Below, piece after piece: positions 9,182 to 17,691 of a stretch of 64,000 nt of DNA (positions within the stretch are counted from its first letter, which is position 1; the number at the start of each line of letters is the position of its first letter). The notes beneath the pieces are model-generated. The model was not told the origin of the DNA. It made no database searches and was given only the letters and a program-made list of their open reading frames with translations. The stretch comes from Pseudomonas caspiana (GTDB taxonomy: Bacteria; Pseudomonadota; Gammaproteobacteria; Pseudomonadales; Pseudomonadaceae), in assembly GCF_002158995.1 (NCBI RefSeq), contig NZ_LOHF01000015.1:7474-71473 (forward strand). Direction: 5' to 3'. Position numbers and translations under genes: made by a program.

Positions 9182-10666
9182 TCAGGCGGTTTTGGCCAAC
9201 AGGTTTTCCAGAGTTTTGCTGACGCCCAACTGCTTGAGGCTGTTCAGGTTCTTTTCGAAGGCGGCGACAAACTCGGCTGACTGGGGAATGGCAGTACCGA
9301 AGATCTCCTCGACGTCCAGCAAGCGCTGAACAATCAGGACATCGTCGGCCACCAGTGCCTTACAGAAGTCCGCACGGGGATCGACGATCTTGTAGGCCAC
9401 GCCGTTTTCGCCTTCGCTGCCTTGCAGGTACAGCGCCCAGGCGGCCACGACCAGCGATGCGCGCTCCAGATTACCTTGATCGACAATCAGTCGATTGATG
9501 GTCGGCACCGTGAATTTGGGAAACTTTGACGAGCCATCCGAGCAGACTCGCTCCAGTTGATCTGCAATCGCCTGATTGGAGAAACGCTCGATCAGCGTGT
9601 CCTTGTAGCCTTCCAGATCAATGCCCGGCACCGACGCCAGTTGCGGCGTGACATCCAGATCCATGTACGCGCGGATGTAGGCGACGAACAGCGGATCATT
9701 CATGGTCTCATGAACGAAACGATAACCCTTGAGTGCGCCCAGATAAGTCAGCGCCAGATGGCTGCCGTTGAGCAGCTTGATTTTCATCTCTTCGTAAGGC
9801 GTGACGTCGTCGGTGAATTGCACGCCAACTTTTTCCCACGCCGGACGACCGTCGACAAATTTGTCTTCCAGCACCCATTGCACAAAGGGCTCGCAGACCA
9901 CTGGCCAGGCATCATCAATGCCTTTTTCATCGGCCAGCTTCAGGCGATGGGATGTGCTGGTCATTGGCGTGATGCGGTCGACCATGGCATTGGGAAAGCT
10001 GACCTCTTCGGCAATCCAGTCATGCAAATCCGGATTACCCAGCGCAGCGAATGCCAACAAGGCCTTGCGCGCCACGGCACCGTTGTGTGGCAGGTTATCG
10101 CAGGACATCACGGTGAAAGCAGGGGTGCCGGCGGCGCGGCGTTTTGCCAGCGCGGCGCAGAGCAATCCGAACACGGTGCGCGGTGCATCCGGGTACGCCA
10201 AGTCATGCTGGATCTGCGGCAAGTGGCTCATGAACTCGCCGTTACTGTCATCAATGCAGTATCCGCCTTCCGTGATGGTCAGCGACACGATGCGAATCTG
10301 CGGGCTGGCGAGCTTGTCGATGACGGTCTGGATATCGTCTTCGGCCAGCAGCATGGCGCTGATGGACGCGATGATCCGGGTTTCAGTGTCGGGGGTATCG
10401 CCCAGTTCATAGAGTGTGTAGAGGTAATCCTGACCTGCCAGAGCATCACGCACGCCGCGGTCCTCCGGGCGCAAACCGATGCCGCAAATGCTCCAGTCCA
10501 GGCCTTCGCCACTGTTCATCAGTGCGTCGGTATAAAACGCCTGATGCGCGCGATGAAAGCCACCCACACCGATGTGAGCAATGCCCTGAGTTGTACTTTC
10601 AGGGCTGTAACCGGGCAGGGCGATGCTGTCCCCAAGCTGAGACAAGTTCTGTTTGTTCAGTTTCAT
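9182..10666 (-). CDS. mtlD: Mannitol 2-dehydrogenase MtlD
   Basis: This 494-residue NAD-dependent polyol dehydrogenase oxidises D-mannitol to D-fructose and, in related enzymes, D-arabitol to D-xylulose. The long-chain mannitol dehydrogenase signature FPNAMVDRITP is present. The catalytic K-x5-N-x2-H-type segment falls at Lys295, Asn300 and His303, the positions known for the P. fluorescens enzyme. The N-terminal Rossmann part contains GVGGFHRAHQA. It lies 18 nt after mtlK with an AGGG ribosome site. Confidence 0.96.
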   Translation of the reverse strand: MKLNKQNLSQLGDSIALPGYSPESTTQGIAHIGVGGFHRAHQAFYTDALMNSGEGLDWSICGIGLRPEDRGVRDALAGQDYLYTLYELGDTPDTETRIIASISAMLLAEDDIQTVIDKLASPQIRIVSLTITEGGYCIDDSNGEFMSHLPQIQHDLAYPDAPRTVFGLLCAALAKRRAAGTPAFTVMSCDNLPHNGAVARKALLAFAALGNPDLHDWIAEEVSFPNAMVDRITPMTSTSHRLKLADEKGIDDAWPVVCEPFVQWVLEDKFVDGRPAWEKVGVQFTDDVTPYEEMKIKLLNGSHLALTYLGALKGYRFVHETMNDPLFVAYIRAYMDLDVTPQLASVPGIDLEGYKDTLIERFSNQAIADQLERVCSDGSSKFPKFTVPTINRLIVDQGNLERASLVVAAWALYLQGSEGENGVAYKIVDPRADFCKALVADDVLIVQRLLDVEEIFGTAIPQSAEFVAAFEKNLNSLKQLGVSKTLENLLAKTA

Positions 10667-10684
10667 GGCAATGATCCCTAATTC

Positions 10685-11788
10685 TCAGGCGGCGACCGGC
10701 AGGGCTTTGGCAATCACCAAACCCTGAGCGTCGAACAGGTGGCAATGGGCGCTATCCAGATGCAGGTTCAGGGTGTCGCCGTACTGGCTGGCCAGATCCC
10801 CACGAATGCGCATGGTCAGGGCTTCACCGGAGCGGGTCCGCACGTGGCAATAAGTGTCGCTGCCCAGACGCTCGCTAACGTCGGCAATGACTTGCATCTG
10901 GCAGTCGCCTTCTTTGGCCAGATTCAGGTGCTCCGGGCGAATCCCAAGCGTCACCGGGTCGCCAACGCTCTGCTGCGCATTACCGAACGGCAGATTGATC
11001 GTGGCGCCCGCATCCAGCGTGACTTCGCAACCGCCAGCATCGACCCGGCTGATCTTGCCCTTGAGGAAACCCATCTTTGGCGTGCCAAGAAAACCCGCGA
11101 CAAACAGATTCGCCGGATGGTGATACAGCTCAAGCGGGGAGCCCACTTGCTCAACTTTGCCGCCATTGAGCACCACGACTTTGTCGGCCAGGGTCATGGC
11201 TTCGACCTGATCGTGGGTCACGTAAATCATTGTCGCTTGCAGTTCTTTGTGCAGGCGCGACAGCTCAAGACGGGTTTGCACACGCAGGGCGGCGTCGAGG
11301 TTCGACAAGGGTTCGTCGAACAAGAAGATTTTCGGGTTGCGCACGATCGCGCGACCAATCGCTACCCGCTGGCGCTGACCGCCGGACAGCTGTTTGGGTT
11401 TGCGTTCCAGCAAAGGGCCCAGCTCAAGGATGCGCGCTGCCTCATCGACTTTCTTTTTGATGACGGCTTTATCGCCACCGGCCAGATCCAGAGCAAAAGA
11501 CAGATTCTTGCCCACGGTCATGTGCGGGTAAAGGGCATAAGTCTGGAACACCATGGCCAGGTCGCGCTTGGCAGGTGTTACCTGAGTGATGTCACGGCCA
11601 TCCAGCTCGATGGTCCCGGATGTCACATCCTCCAGCCCGGCGATCAGTCGCAACAGGGTGGATTTGCCGCAGCCCGACGGGCCTACAAACACCACGAACT
11701 CGCGGTCCTTCACGTCCAGATCGATGCCTTTGATGATCTGATGACCGTCGAAGCCTTTTTGCAGATTTCTGATGCTGAGGTTAGCCAT
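10685..11788 (-). CDS. mtlK: Mannitol ABC transporter ATPase MtlK
   Basis: This 367-residue MalK-type ATPase energises polyol import. Walker A is GPSGCGKST, the ABC signature LSGGQRQRVAIGR, and Walker B IFLFDEPLSNLD, followed by the switch histidine in VTHDQ. The C-terminal third is a TOBE/OB region as in MalK and UgpC. GGAGG stands 6 nt before the ATG. A 327-nt gap holding REP sequence separates it from the permease mtlG, which is unusual for one operon. Confidence 0.95.
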   Translation of the reverse strand: MANLSIRNLQKGFDGHQIIKGIDLDVKDREFVVFVGPSGCGKSTLLRLIAGLEDVTSGTIELDGRDITQVTPAKRDLAMVFQTYALYPHMTVGKNLSFALDLAGGDKAVIKKKVDEAARILELGPLLERKPKQLSGGQRQRVAIGRAIVRNPKIFLFDEPLSNLDAALRVQTRLELSRLHKELQATMIYVTHDQVEAMTLADKVVVLNGGKVEQVGSPLELYHHPANLFVAGFLGTPKMGFLKGKISRVDAGGCEVTLDAGATINLPFGNAQQSVGDPVTLGIRPEHLNLAKEGDCQMQVIADVSERLGSDTYCHVRTRSGEALTMRIRGDLASQYGDTLNLHLDSAHCHLFDAQGLVIAKALPVAA

Positions 11789-11885
11789 GGTGGCCTCCGT
11801 TCTTGTTCTTCGATATTTCAGAAATGGGTGAACAGCATCCCTGTTGGAACGGTCCCGTTATCCATGTCAACAGGGAGCTCGAGAT

Positions 11886-12103
11886 TTGTTGGAGCGAGGC
11901 TTGCCCGCGAAGAACGATGACGTGGTGCATCTGACTTACCCCGTCGGCTGATTCGCGGGCAAGCCTCGCTCCAACAGAAATTCGCGTCCATTCGGGCAGA
12001 TATGCGTAGGTTGATAAGTGCGCACGGAAGTGACGACGGCCGCGATGGCTGTGTATCAGGCAGACCGCTATCGCGGCCTCGCGGTGCTCGTGCGCTCCTA
12101 CAG
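11886..12103. repeat. REP elements inside the mtl operon
   Basis: The 327-nt gap between mtlG and mtlK (11789-12115) holds an almost perfect inverted pair with the core TTGGAGCGAGGCTTGCCCGCG (arms 11886-11911 and 11952-11977). After it comes a single element of another type near 12062-12103, ending in GTGCGCTCCTACAG. I see no gene in the gap. Stem-loops here could protect the upstream mtlEFG message or lower expression of the genes below. Confidence 0.85.
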
Positions 12104-12115
12104 GAGAGGTGCTAT

Positions 12116-12949
12116 TCACTTGACGGCCCCGAACGACAGGCCGCGCACCAGTTGCTTCTGGCTGATCCAGCCAAAGATCAGGATCGGCGCGCAAGCGAGG
12201 GTCGAGACGGCGGAGAGCTTGGCCCAGAACAACCCTTCGGGGCTGGAGTAGGAGGCGATCAGGGCAGTCAGTGGCGCTGCGTTGGACGACGTAAGATTCA
12301 ATGACCAGAACGCCTCGTTCCAGCACAGGATCAGCGACAATAGCGCAGTGGATGCCAGGCCGCCTTTGCAGATCGGGATCAGCACCTTGAAGATTTCCTG
12401 CCGGGTGCTGGCACCGTCCAGTCGCGAGGCCTCGAGGATTTCCCCGGGGATGTCCTTGAAGTAGGTGTAAATCATCCAGACCACGATGGGCAGGTTGATC
12501 AGCGTGTAAATCAAGATCAACGCAATGCGGCTGTCCAGCAGGCCGAACGTCTTGGCCAGCAGGTAGATCGGCATCAGTACGCCCACCGGGGGCAGCATTT
12601 TGGTGGAGAGCATCCACAGCAGCGTGCTCTTGGTGCGTTTGGTCTCGAAAAAAGCCATGGAGTAAGCCGCAGGCACCGCGATCAGCATGCACAGGATGGT
12701 TGCGCTGAACGAGATGACCACCGAGTTCCAGGCGAAGTGGAAATAGTCGCTACGCTCCTGAATGTGCAGGTAGTTTTCCAGGGTCGGCGTGAAGATGAAT
12801 TGCGGCGGCGTGGCGAACGCGTCGATCTCGGTCTTGAAGCTGGTCAGCACCATCCAGAAAATCGGGAAGAAGATCAGCGCCGCTATCAGCCAGCACAAGG
12901 TGCCGAGCAGCACGCTTTGCAGGCGTCGGGATTGTTTGAGCGTCATCAT
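12116..12949 (-). CDS. mtlG: Mannitol ABC permease MtlG
   Basis: This 277-residue inner-membrane permease belongs to the MalG type, with about six hydrophobic helices. The cytoplasmic EAA loop that contacts the ATPase is visible as EILEASRLDGASTRQEIFKV. The start offers two adjacent ATG codons. TGAGGG overlaps the mtlF stop, and only 10 nt separate the genes. It pairs with MtlF to form the transmembrane channel for polyols delivered by MtlE. Confidence 0.94.
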   Translation of the reverse strand: MMTLKQSRRLQSVLLGTLCWLIAALIFFPIFWMVLTSFKTEIDAFATPPQFIFTPTLENYLHIQERSDYFHFAWNSVVISFSATILCMLIAVPAAYSMAFFETKRTKSTLLWMLSTKMLPPVGVLMPIYLLAKTFGLLDSRIALILIYTLINLPIVVWMIYTYFKDIPGEILEASRLDGASTRQEIFKVLIPICKGGLASTALLSLILCWNEAFWSLNLTSSNAAPLTALIASYSSPEGLFWAKLSAVSTLACAPILIFGWISQKQLVRGLSFGAVK

Positions 12950-12959
12950 GATTCGGCCC

Positions 12960-13892
12960 TCAGGACTTGTCAGTGAGGTTTTTGCCGATCATCCGGATCA
13001 GGATGATTGCAGCAATGTTGGCAATGACCACGGCAATCAAACCGCCAGCGGACGCCATGCCCACGTCGAATTGCAGCAAGGCCTGGTTGTAGATCAGGTA
13101 TGCCAGGTTGGTCGATGCGAAACCCGGACCGCCATTGGTGGTGGTGAAGATTTCCGCGAATACCGAAAGCAAGAAGATGGTCTCGATCATTACCACCACA
13201 GCGATTGGCCGGGCCAGATGCGGCAGCGTCAGATGCCAGAAAATAGCGATAGGCCCGGCACCATCAAGCCGTGCGGCTTCTTTCTGCTCCTGATCCAGCG
13301 ATTGCATGGCGGTCATCAGGATCAGGATGGCGAACGGTAGCCACTGCCACGAAACAATGATGATGATCGACAGCAGGGGGTAGTTGGCCAGCCAGTCAAT
13401 CGGCTGGGCGCCAAACAGCTTCCAGACCCAGGCGAGGATCCCGGACACGGGATGGAAAATCAGGTTCTTCCAGATCAGCGCGCCCACGGTGGGCATGATG
13501 AAGAACGGCGAAATCAGCAGCACGCGCACAATGCCGCGACCGAGAAACTCGCTGGCTTCCAGCAGTGCGGAAATCAGCACACCCAGCACCACGCTGATCA
13601 ACAGCACGCTGCCGACTAGCAATAGCGTATTGGTCGCACCGGGAAGGAAACCGCTGTCGGTGACGAAGTATTCGAAGTTTTCCAGGCCGACGAATTCGTT
13701 CTCGCCGGGGTTAAGCAGGTTGTAACGGATCAGCGAGAAGTAGATGGTCATGCCCAGTGGGACGATCATCCACACCAGCAACAGCAGGACCGATGGGCTG
13801 ACCAGAAACCAGCCGGGTTTTGTCACGCTGCCTTTAACTGACGGATTGTCGTCGGGCGTGACGGCCTGAGGCTTGATAGTTGAGGTTGTCAT
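12960..13892 (-). CDS. mtlF: Mannitol ABC permease MtlF
   Basis: This is a 310-residue MalF/UgpA-type permease. A proline-rich cytoplasmic N-terminus of about 30 residues precedes six hydrophobic helices. The EAA loop reads EQKEAARLDGAGPIAIFWHL. It forms the second half of the transmembrane pore with MtlG. CAGGA lies about 6 nt before the ATG, and a gap of about 70 nt follows mtlE. Confidence 0.94.
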   Translation of the reverse strand: MTTSTIKPQAVTPDDNPSVKGSVTKPGWFLVSPSVLLLLVWMIVPLGMTIYFSLIRYNLLNPGENEFVGLENFEYFVTDSGFLPGATNTLLLVGSVLLISVVLGVLISALLEASEFLGRGIVRVLLISPFFIMPTVGALIWKNLIFHPVSGILAWVWKLFGAQPIDWLANYPLLSIIIIVSWQWLPFAILILMTAMQSLDQEQKEAARLDGAGPIAIFWHLTLPHLARPIAVVVMIETIFLLSVFAEIFTTTNGGPGFASTNLAYLIYNQALLQFDVGMASAGGLIAVVIANIAAIILIRMIGKNLTDKS

Positions 13893-13964
13893 GATGGCGA
13901 TCCTGGGTGCAAAAGGAGAGCAGGGTGTCGGGGCGCACGCACCCCGACTGATAGTCAGCAGCGA

Positions 13965-15275
13965 CTATTTCTTTGGATAACCTGCACGCTTCATGTCCCG
14001 CTCGGTGGAGCTTTGCGCGTTTTTCAAGGCAGCATCAGGGGTTGCCGTGCCTACCAGCGCGGCGGAGAACTGCTGACCGACCGACGTGCCGATAGCCTGG
14101 AATTCAGGAATGGTCACCAGTTGAATGCCTACGTAAGGCACAGGCTTGAGGGTTGGCGCTTTGGGCGTCACTGCCTTCAGCGATTCCAGCGTGATGTTGG
14201 CGAACGGTGCGGCTTTTTTATACGCATCGGTGTAGGTCGAGGCGCGAGTCCCAGGCGGCACGTTGGACACGCCGTCTTTTTCGGCTACCAGTGCTGCGTA
14301 CTCTTTTGAGGTCGCCCATTCGGTAAAGGCTTTGGCGTCAGCCTGGTTTTTTGCGCTGGTCGGGATTGCCAGTGCCCATGAATACAACCATGCCGAGCCT
14401 TTGTCGGTGACTTCATGAGGCGCGTAAGTAAAGCCTACGCTGTCTGCGACCTTGCTCTGGCTCTTGTCGGTGACAAACGAACCGGCCACGCTGGCATCGA
14501 CCCAGATGGCGCATTTGCCGCTGTTGAACAACGCAAGGTTTTCATTGAAGCCGTTACTCGAAGCGCCCGGAGGGCCGGATTTCTTCATGGTGTTCACGTA
14601 GAAATTCAGCGCGTTCTTCCATTCCGGCTGGTCGAACTGCGGCTTCCACTGCTCATCGAACCAGCGACCGCCAAACGAGTTGGCGACTGTGCTGATCAAC
14701 GCCATGTTTTCGCCCCAGCCCGCTTTGCCTCGCAGGCAGATACCGTACTGCTCTTTGGACTTGTCGGTCAGTTTGTCAGCGAATTCGGCGATCTGCGTCC
14801 AGGTAGGGCGTTCCGGCATGGTCAGGCCCGCGGCCTTGAACAGGTCAGTGCGGTAGTAGGTAATCGAGCTTTCTGCATAGAAAGGCAGTGCAAACAGTTT
14901 GCCGTCCACCGACAAGCCATCGCGTACTGACGGGAACACGTCATCCAGCGCGTAGCTGGCGGGCAGGTCCTTCATTTCTTGCAGCCAGCCTTTGGCACCC
15001 CACAGCGATGCTTCGTACATGCCGATGGTAAGCACGTCGAACTGTCCGCCTTTGGTGGCGATGTCTGTGGTCAGACGCTGGCGCAATACGTTCTCTTCGA
15101 GGACGACCCACTTGAGTTTGATATCGGGATGCTGTTCTTCGAAAGTTTTCGACAGCCGCTGCATGCGGATCATGTCGCTGTTGTTGACCGTAGCGATGGT
15201 GACTTCGCCCGCAGAAGCGGTGGCGCAGAGTGTCAGACAGGTACCGGCAAGCAGAACTTTTGCAGAGGTCTTCAT
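13965..15275 (-). CDS. mtlE: Periplasmic mannitol-binding protein MtlE
   Basis: This is a 436-residue family-1 extracellular solute-binding protein. A Sec signal peptide occupies about residues 1-22, ending ATASA before GEVTIATVNN. The mature part has the MalE-like fold with motifs such as LFALPFYAESSITYYRTDLF and GKCAIWVDASVAGSF. It captures mannitol, and probably sorbitol or arabitol, in the periplasm. It is the first gene of the structural operon. AGGAG precedes the ATG by 7 nt. Confidence 0.95.
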   Translation of the reverse strand: MKTSAKVLLAGTCLTLCATASAGEVTIATVNNSDMIRMQRLSKTFEEQHPDIKLKWVVLEENVLRQRLTTDIATKGGQFDVLTIGMYEASLWGAKGWLQEMKDLPASYALDDVFPSVRDGLSVDGKLFALPFYAESSITYYRTDLFKAAGLTMPERPTWTQIAEFADKLTDKSKEQYGICLRGKAGWGENMALISTVANSFGGRWFDEQWKPQFDQPEWKNALNFYVNTMKKSGPPGASSNGFNENLALFNSGKCAIWVDASVAGSFVTDKSQSKVADSVGFTYAPHEVTDKGSAWLYSWALAIPTSAKNQADAKAFTEWATSKEYAALVAEKDGVSNVPPGTRASTYTDAYKKAAPFANITLESLKAVTPKAPTLKPVPYVGIQLVTIPEFQAIGTSVGQQFSAALVGTATPDAALKNAQSSTERDMKRAGYPKK

Positions 15276-15526
15276 TTATCACTCCTCTTCTGCGCCCGGA
15301 GGGCTACAGAAGGTCGGTTATTGTTTTTGTGTCTTCCGGAGGCAAGGAAGATGTGGATTGATTACAGCGGGCGCAGGCGCAGATGACAAATCCTGCAAGA
15401 CACTTGGACTGATACTTTTTTGCACTGATTGCCACGCGGAAAAACGCCCTGGACTCTGCTGCGGCCGCGCCGCAACCGTCTGCGGCGCAGTCCTAGCGTA
15501 GACGTTGCACGAGGCTGCGCGGTGAA
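15276..15526 (-). promoter_or_regulatory. mtl operon control region
   Basis: These 251 nt separate mtlR from mtlE, both on the minus strand, and must hold the polyol-inducible promoter where MtlR acts. An imperfect GC-rich inverted repeat at 15451-15493 (about 11 of 14 pairs) lies just after the mtlR stop and may end the mtlR transcript. I could not assign the MtlR operator with confidence. Confidence 0.6.
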
Positions 15527-16435
15527 TCAGTACAGGTTTTGCTCTGTCAGGCGCTGAACGGCCAGGCGGCGATAGTGCGATGGAGTCATGCCCTTGAGCT
15601 GCTGAAAGCGTCGATTGAAGTTCGAGATGTTATTGAAGCCCGATTCAAAGCAAACATCGGTCACTGGTTTATCGCCGTCAGCCAGCAGCTCACAGGATTT
15701 GCTGATGCGCAGGCGATTGACGAATTCCACGTAGCAGCGGCCGGTGGCCTGCTTGAAGACTCGAGAAAAATAAGTGGGTTTCATGCCGAGATAATCGGCC
15801 ACTTCTTCCAGGGGCAGTTCCCGGGCGTAGTTCGCGAAGATGTAATCCACGGCGCGGTTGGTGCGGTCTACGCTGTGCTCATCGGCCATTGGCGCTGAAT
15901 TGCTGCCTGACAGCAATTGGTAGTCATCGCACCCGGCCAACAGCTCAAGGAGGATGAGGAAATGCCCGAGGCGACTGATGCCTTTTGAGTCGGCGATCTT
16001 CTGCATCAACTTTGTCGCCTGGCGGATGGTTCGTTTGCAGCGGAACTCGATACCGTATTGAGCGCGCTCCAGCAGAGGTGCCAGGGTCTTGAGTTCGGCG
16101 AATATCTGACTGCCGCTTTCAAACAGCTCGTCGGTGAAGTTCACCAGCATGTCCCGTTTACTGACGACTTCATCTTCCTCGATCTGGCTGATCCAGTTAT
16201 GGGGCAGGTTGGGGCCTGTCAGGAATAGGCTCTCGGGATAGAAGTTGCCAATGTAGTCGCCGACAAAGACCTTGCCGGAACTGGCCACGATCAGATGCAG
16301 CTCGTATTCCTTATGGAAATGCCAGCGCACTAAAGGGCAGGGGAAGCCGTGTTCGCGGTAGATGATCGACAGCCCATTGTGGTCGTCCATCAATTCGTAA
16401 GAGGGGTCTGTGACTCTTGTTGTTTTTGTCATCAT
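15527..16435 (-). CDS. mtlR: AraC-family activator MtlR
   Basis: This 302-residue regulator has an N-terminal cupin-like sensing domain (WHFHKEYELHLIV near residue 38) and a C-terminal AraC DNA-binding domain with two helix-turn-helix units. The second unit ends in the family signature FESGFNNISNFNRRFQQLKG. Its place directly before mtlE matches the polyol-responsive activator of P. fluorescens. Two adjacent ATG codons serve as the start; no clear Shine-Dalgarno is seen, so a shorter start at Met17 is possible. Confidence 0.93.
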   Translation of the reverse strand: MMTKTTRVTDPSYELMDDHNGLSIIYREHGFPCPLVRWHFHKEYELHLIVASSGKVFVGDYIGNFYPESLFLTGPNLPHNWISQIEEDEVVSKRDMLVNFTDELFESGSQIFAELKTLAPLLERAQYGIEFRCKRTIRQATKLMQKIADSKGISRLGHFLILLELLAGCDDYQLLSGSNSAPMADEHSVDRTNRAVDYIFANYARELPLEEVADYLGMKPTYFSRVFKQATGRCYVEFVNRLRISKSCELLADGDKPVTDVCFESGFNNISNFNRRFQQLKGMTPSHYRRLAVQRLTEQNLY

Positions 16436-16528
16436 ATGGCCGATGTCCAGAATGCCAGGCTGTTAATGTGCACTATCTGAGTGTGCGATAACACCCAGAG
16501 TTTCCTGTGACAACTGGCACGTGCCATC

Positions 16529-16556
16529 TATGTGGGAGCAGGGCTTGCCCGCGATG
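16529..16556. repeat. Single REP unit
   Basis: TGTGGGAGCAGGGCTTGCCC followed by GCGATG is one arm of the common GGGAGC-GCTTGCCCGCG element. I see no matching inverted arm nearby, so it is a singlet between mtlR and cobF. Confidence 0.7.
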
Positions 16557-16696
16557 CATGAGACGCCGCCATAAGACACGCCGCGTTATCGTTTATCGCC
16601 GGAATGCCGGAATGCCGCCCAGACCAGGCATCTCTTCCACAGGGCTTTGAGTTTGATGCAGCACCTGCGCCAATCAGTTCCATCTGGAGTGAATTC

Positions 16697-17455
16697 ATGA
16701 AAACCATCCTCCTGATCGGCATCGGTTCCGGCGACCCGGAGCAGATCACCATTCAGGCTATCAATGCGCTGAACCGCGCCAAAGTGTTTTTCATTCTGGA
16801 CAAGGGTTACGCCAGCGACGATCTCCTGCGCCTGAGGAAAGATATCTGTGAGCGCTACATCACCGGTGATGACTATCGCTTGCTACAGGTTAGCGACCCG
16901 TCCCGGGAAGATGACCCCCATTCATACCAGCAAGGAGTTGCACGCTGGCATGAGCAGCGGGCAGCGCTTTTCCAGCAGCTGATCATTGATGAAGTCGAGG
17001 CGGGGCAAACGGCGGCCTTTCTGATATGGGGCGAGCCGACGCTCTACGACAGTACCTTGCGAGTCTTCGAGTTGATTCTTAATGACTCACCTCAACTGTT
17101 TGATTATCAAGTAATTCCTGGAATAAGCAGCGTGCAGGCATTGGCGGCACAGCACCGTATTCCCCTGAACCGCATAGGCGAGTCCATCCATATCACCACC
17201 GGGCGCAGACTGGCCCTCGAGCAGAATGCAGCACCTGAAAACACCGTCGTGATGCTCGATGCACACTGCACGTTTGACCGATTTCTCAACCAGGGCCTGC
17301 ATATCTACTGGGGCGCGTACCTGGGTACCGCCGATGAAATTCTGATTGCGGGCCCACTGGATGAGGTCTGTGAGCAGATCAAGCACGCGAGGGCGAATGC
17401 GCGGCGGGAGAAGGGCTGGATCATGGATACGTATCTGCTGCGGAATGAGATGTAG
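16697..17455 (+). CDS. cobF: Precorrin-6A synthase (deacetylating) CobF
   Basis: This 252-residue SAM-dependent methyltransferase acts in aerobic cobalamin synthesis, methylating C-1 of precorrin-5 with loss of acetate. The tetrapyrrole methylase N-terminus ILLIGIGSGDPEQIT is typical, as is the later IWGEPTLYDSTLRV. An open frame extends upstream to 16604, but ATG 16697 has TGGAGTG 7 nt before it and gives the family length. No other cob genes are adjacent and I could not find a cobalamin riboswitch upstream. Confidence 0.93.
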   Translation: MKTILLIGIGSGDPEQITIQAINALNRAKVFFILDKGYASDDLLRLRKDICERYITGDDYRLLQVSDPSREDDPHSYQQGVARWHEQRAALFQQLIIDEVEAGQTAAFLIWGEPTLYDSTLRVFELILNDSPQLFDYQVIPGISSVQALAAQHRIPLNRIGESIHITTGRRLALEQNAAPENTVVMLDAHCTFDRFLNQGLHIYWGAYLGTADEILIAGPLDEVCEQIKHARANARREKGWIMDTYLLRNEM

Positions 17456-17565
17456 ATTTTAGATTTTAATCTCAAGCTATTGTTTTTATTGGTTAATGTA
17501 GTAGACGTGCACGATATACCTGATGCCCTGCGGCGCCTGAATAGCGGGCTAGCCTTGATGATGAC

Positions 17566-17655
17566 GTGGGACCGGCTTTAGCCGGGAAAGCTGCCTGTCA
17601 GACGCCACATATTCAGCGGCTGTACCGGCCTCTTCCCGGCTAAAGCCGGTCCCAC
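17566..17655. repeat. REP doublet (GGGACCGGCTTTAGCCGGGA type)
   Basis: Inverted arms at 17566-17587 and 17634-17655 match perfectly (GTGGGACCGGCTTTAGCCGG and its complement). The same element recurs at 42827-42916. It lies between the convergent cobF and glycosyltransferase genes. Confidence 0.88.
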
Positions 17656-17691
17656 TTGGTCACATTGCATGGCCCCGAGATAGAGGTGCGC

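Noticed and set aside
9557..10681. Long plus-strand open frame (374 codons) opposite mtlD
   Set aside because: It is the shadow of the well-supported mannitol dehydrogenase, and its translation has no domain.
10739..11920. Long plus-strand open frame opposite mtlK
   Set aside because: Antisense to a clear ABC ATPase; it arises from high-GC codon structure.
16436..16696. Possible cobalamin riboswitch before cobF
   Set aside because: I could not find the conserved B12-box or a convincing fold; only a single REP unit is visible.
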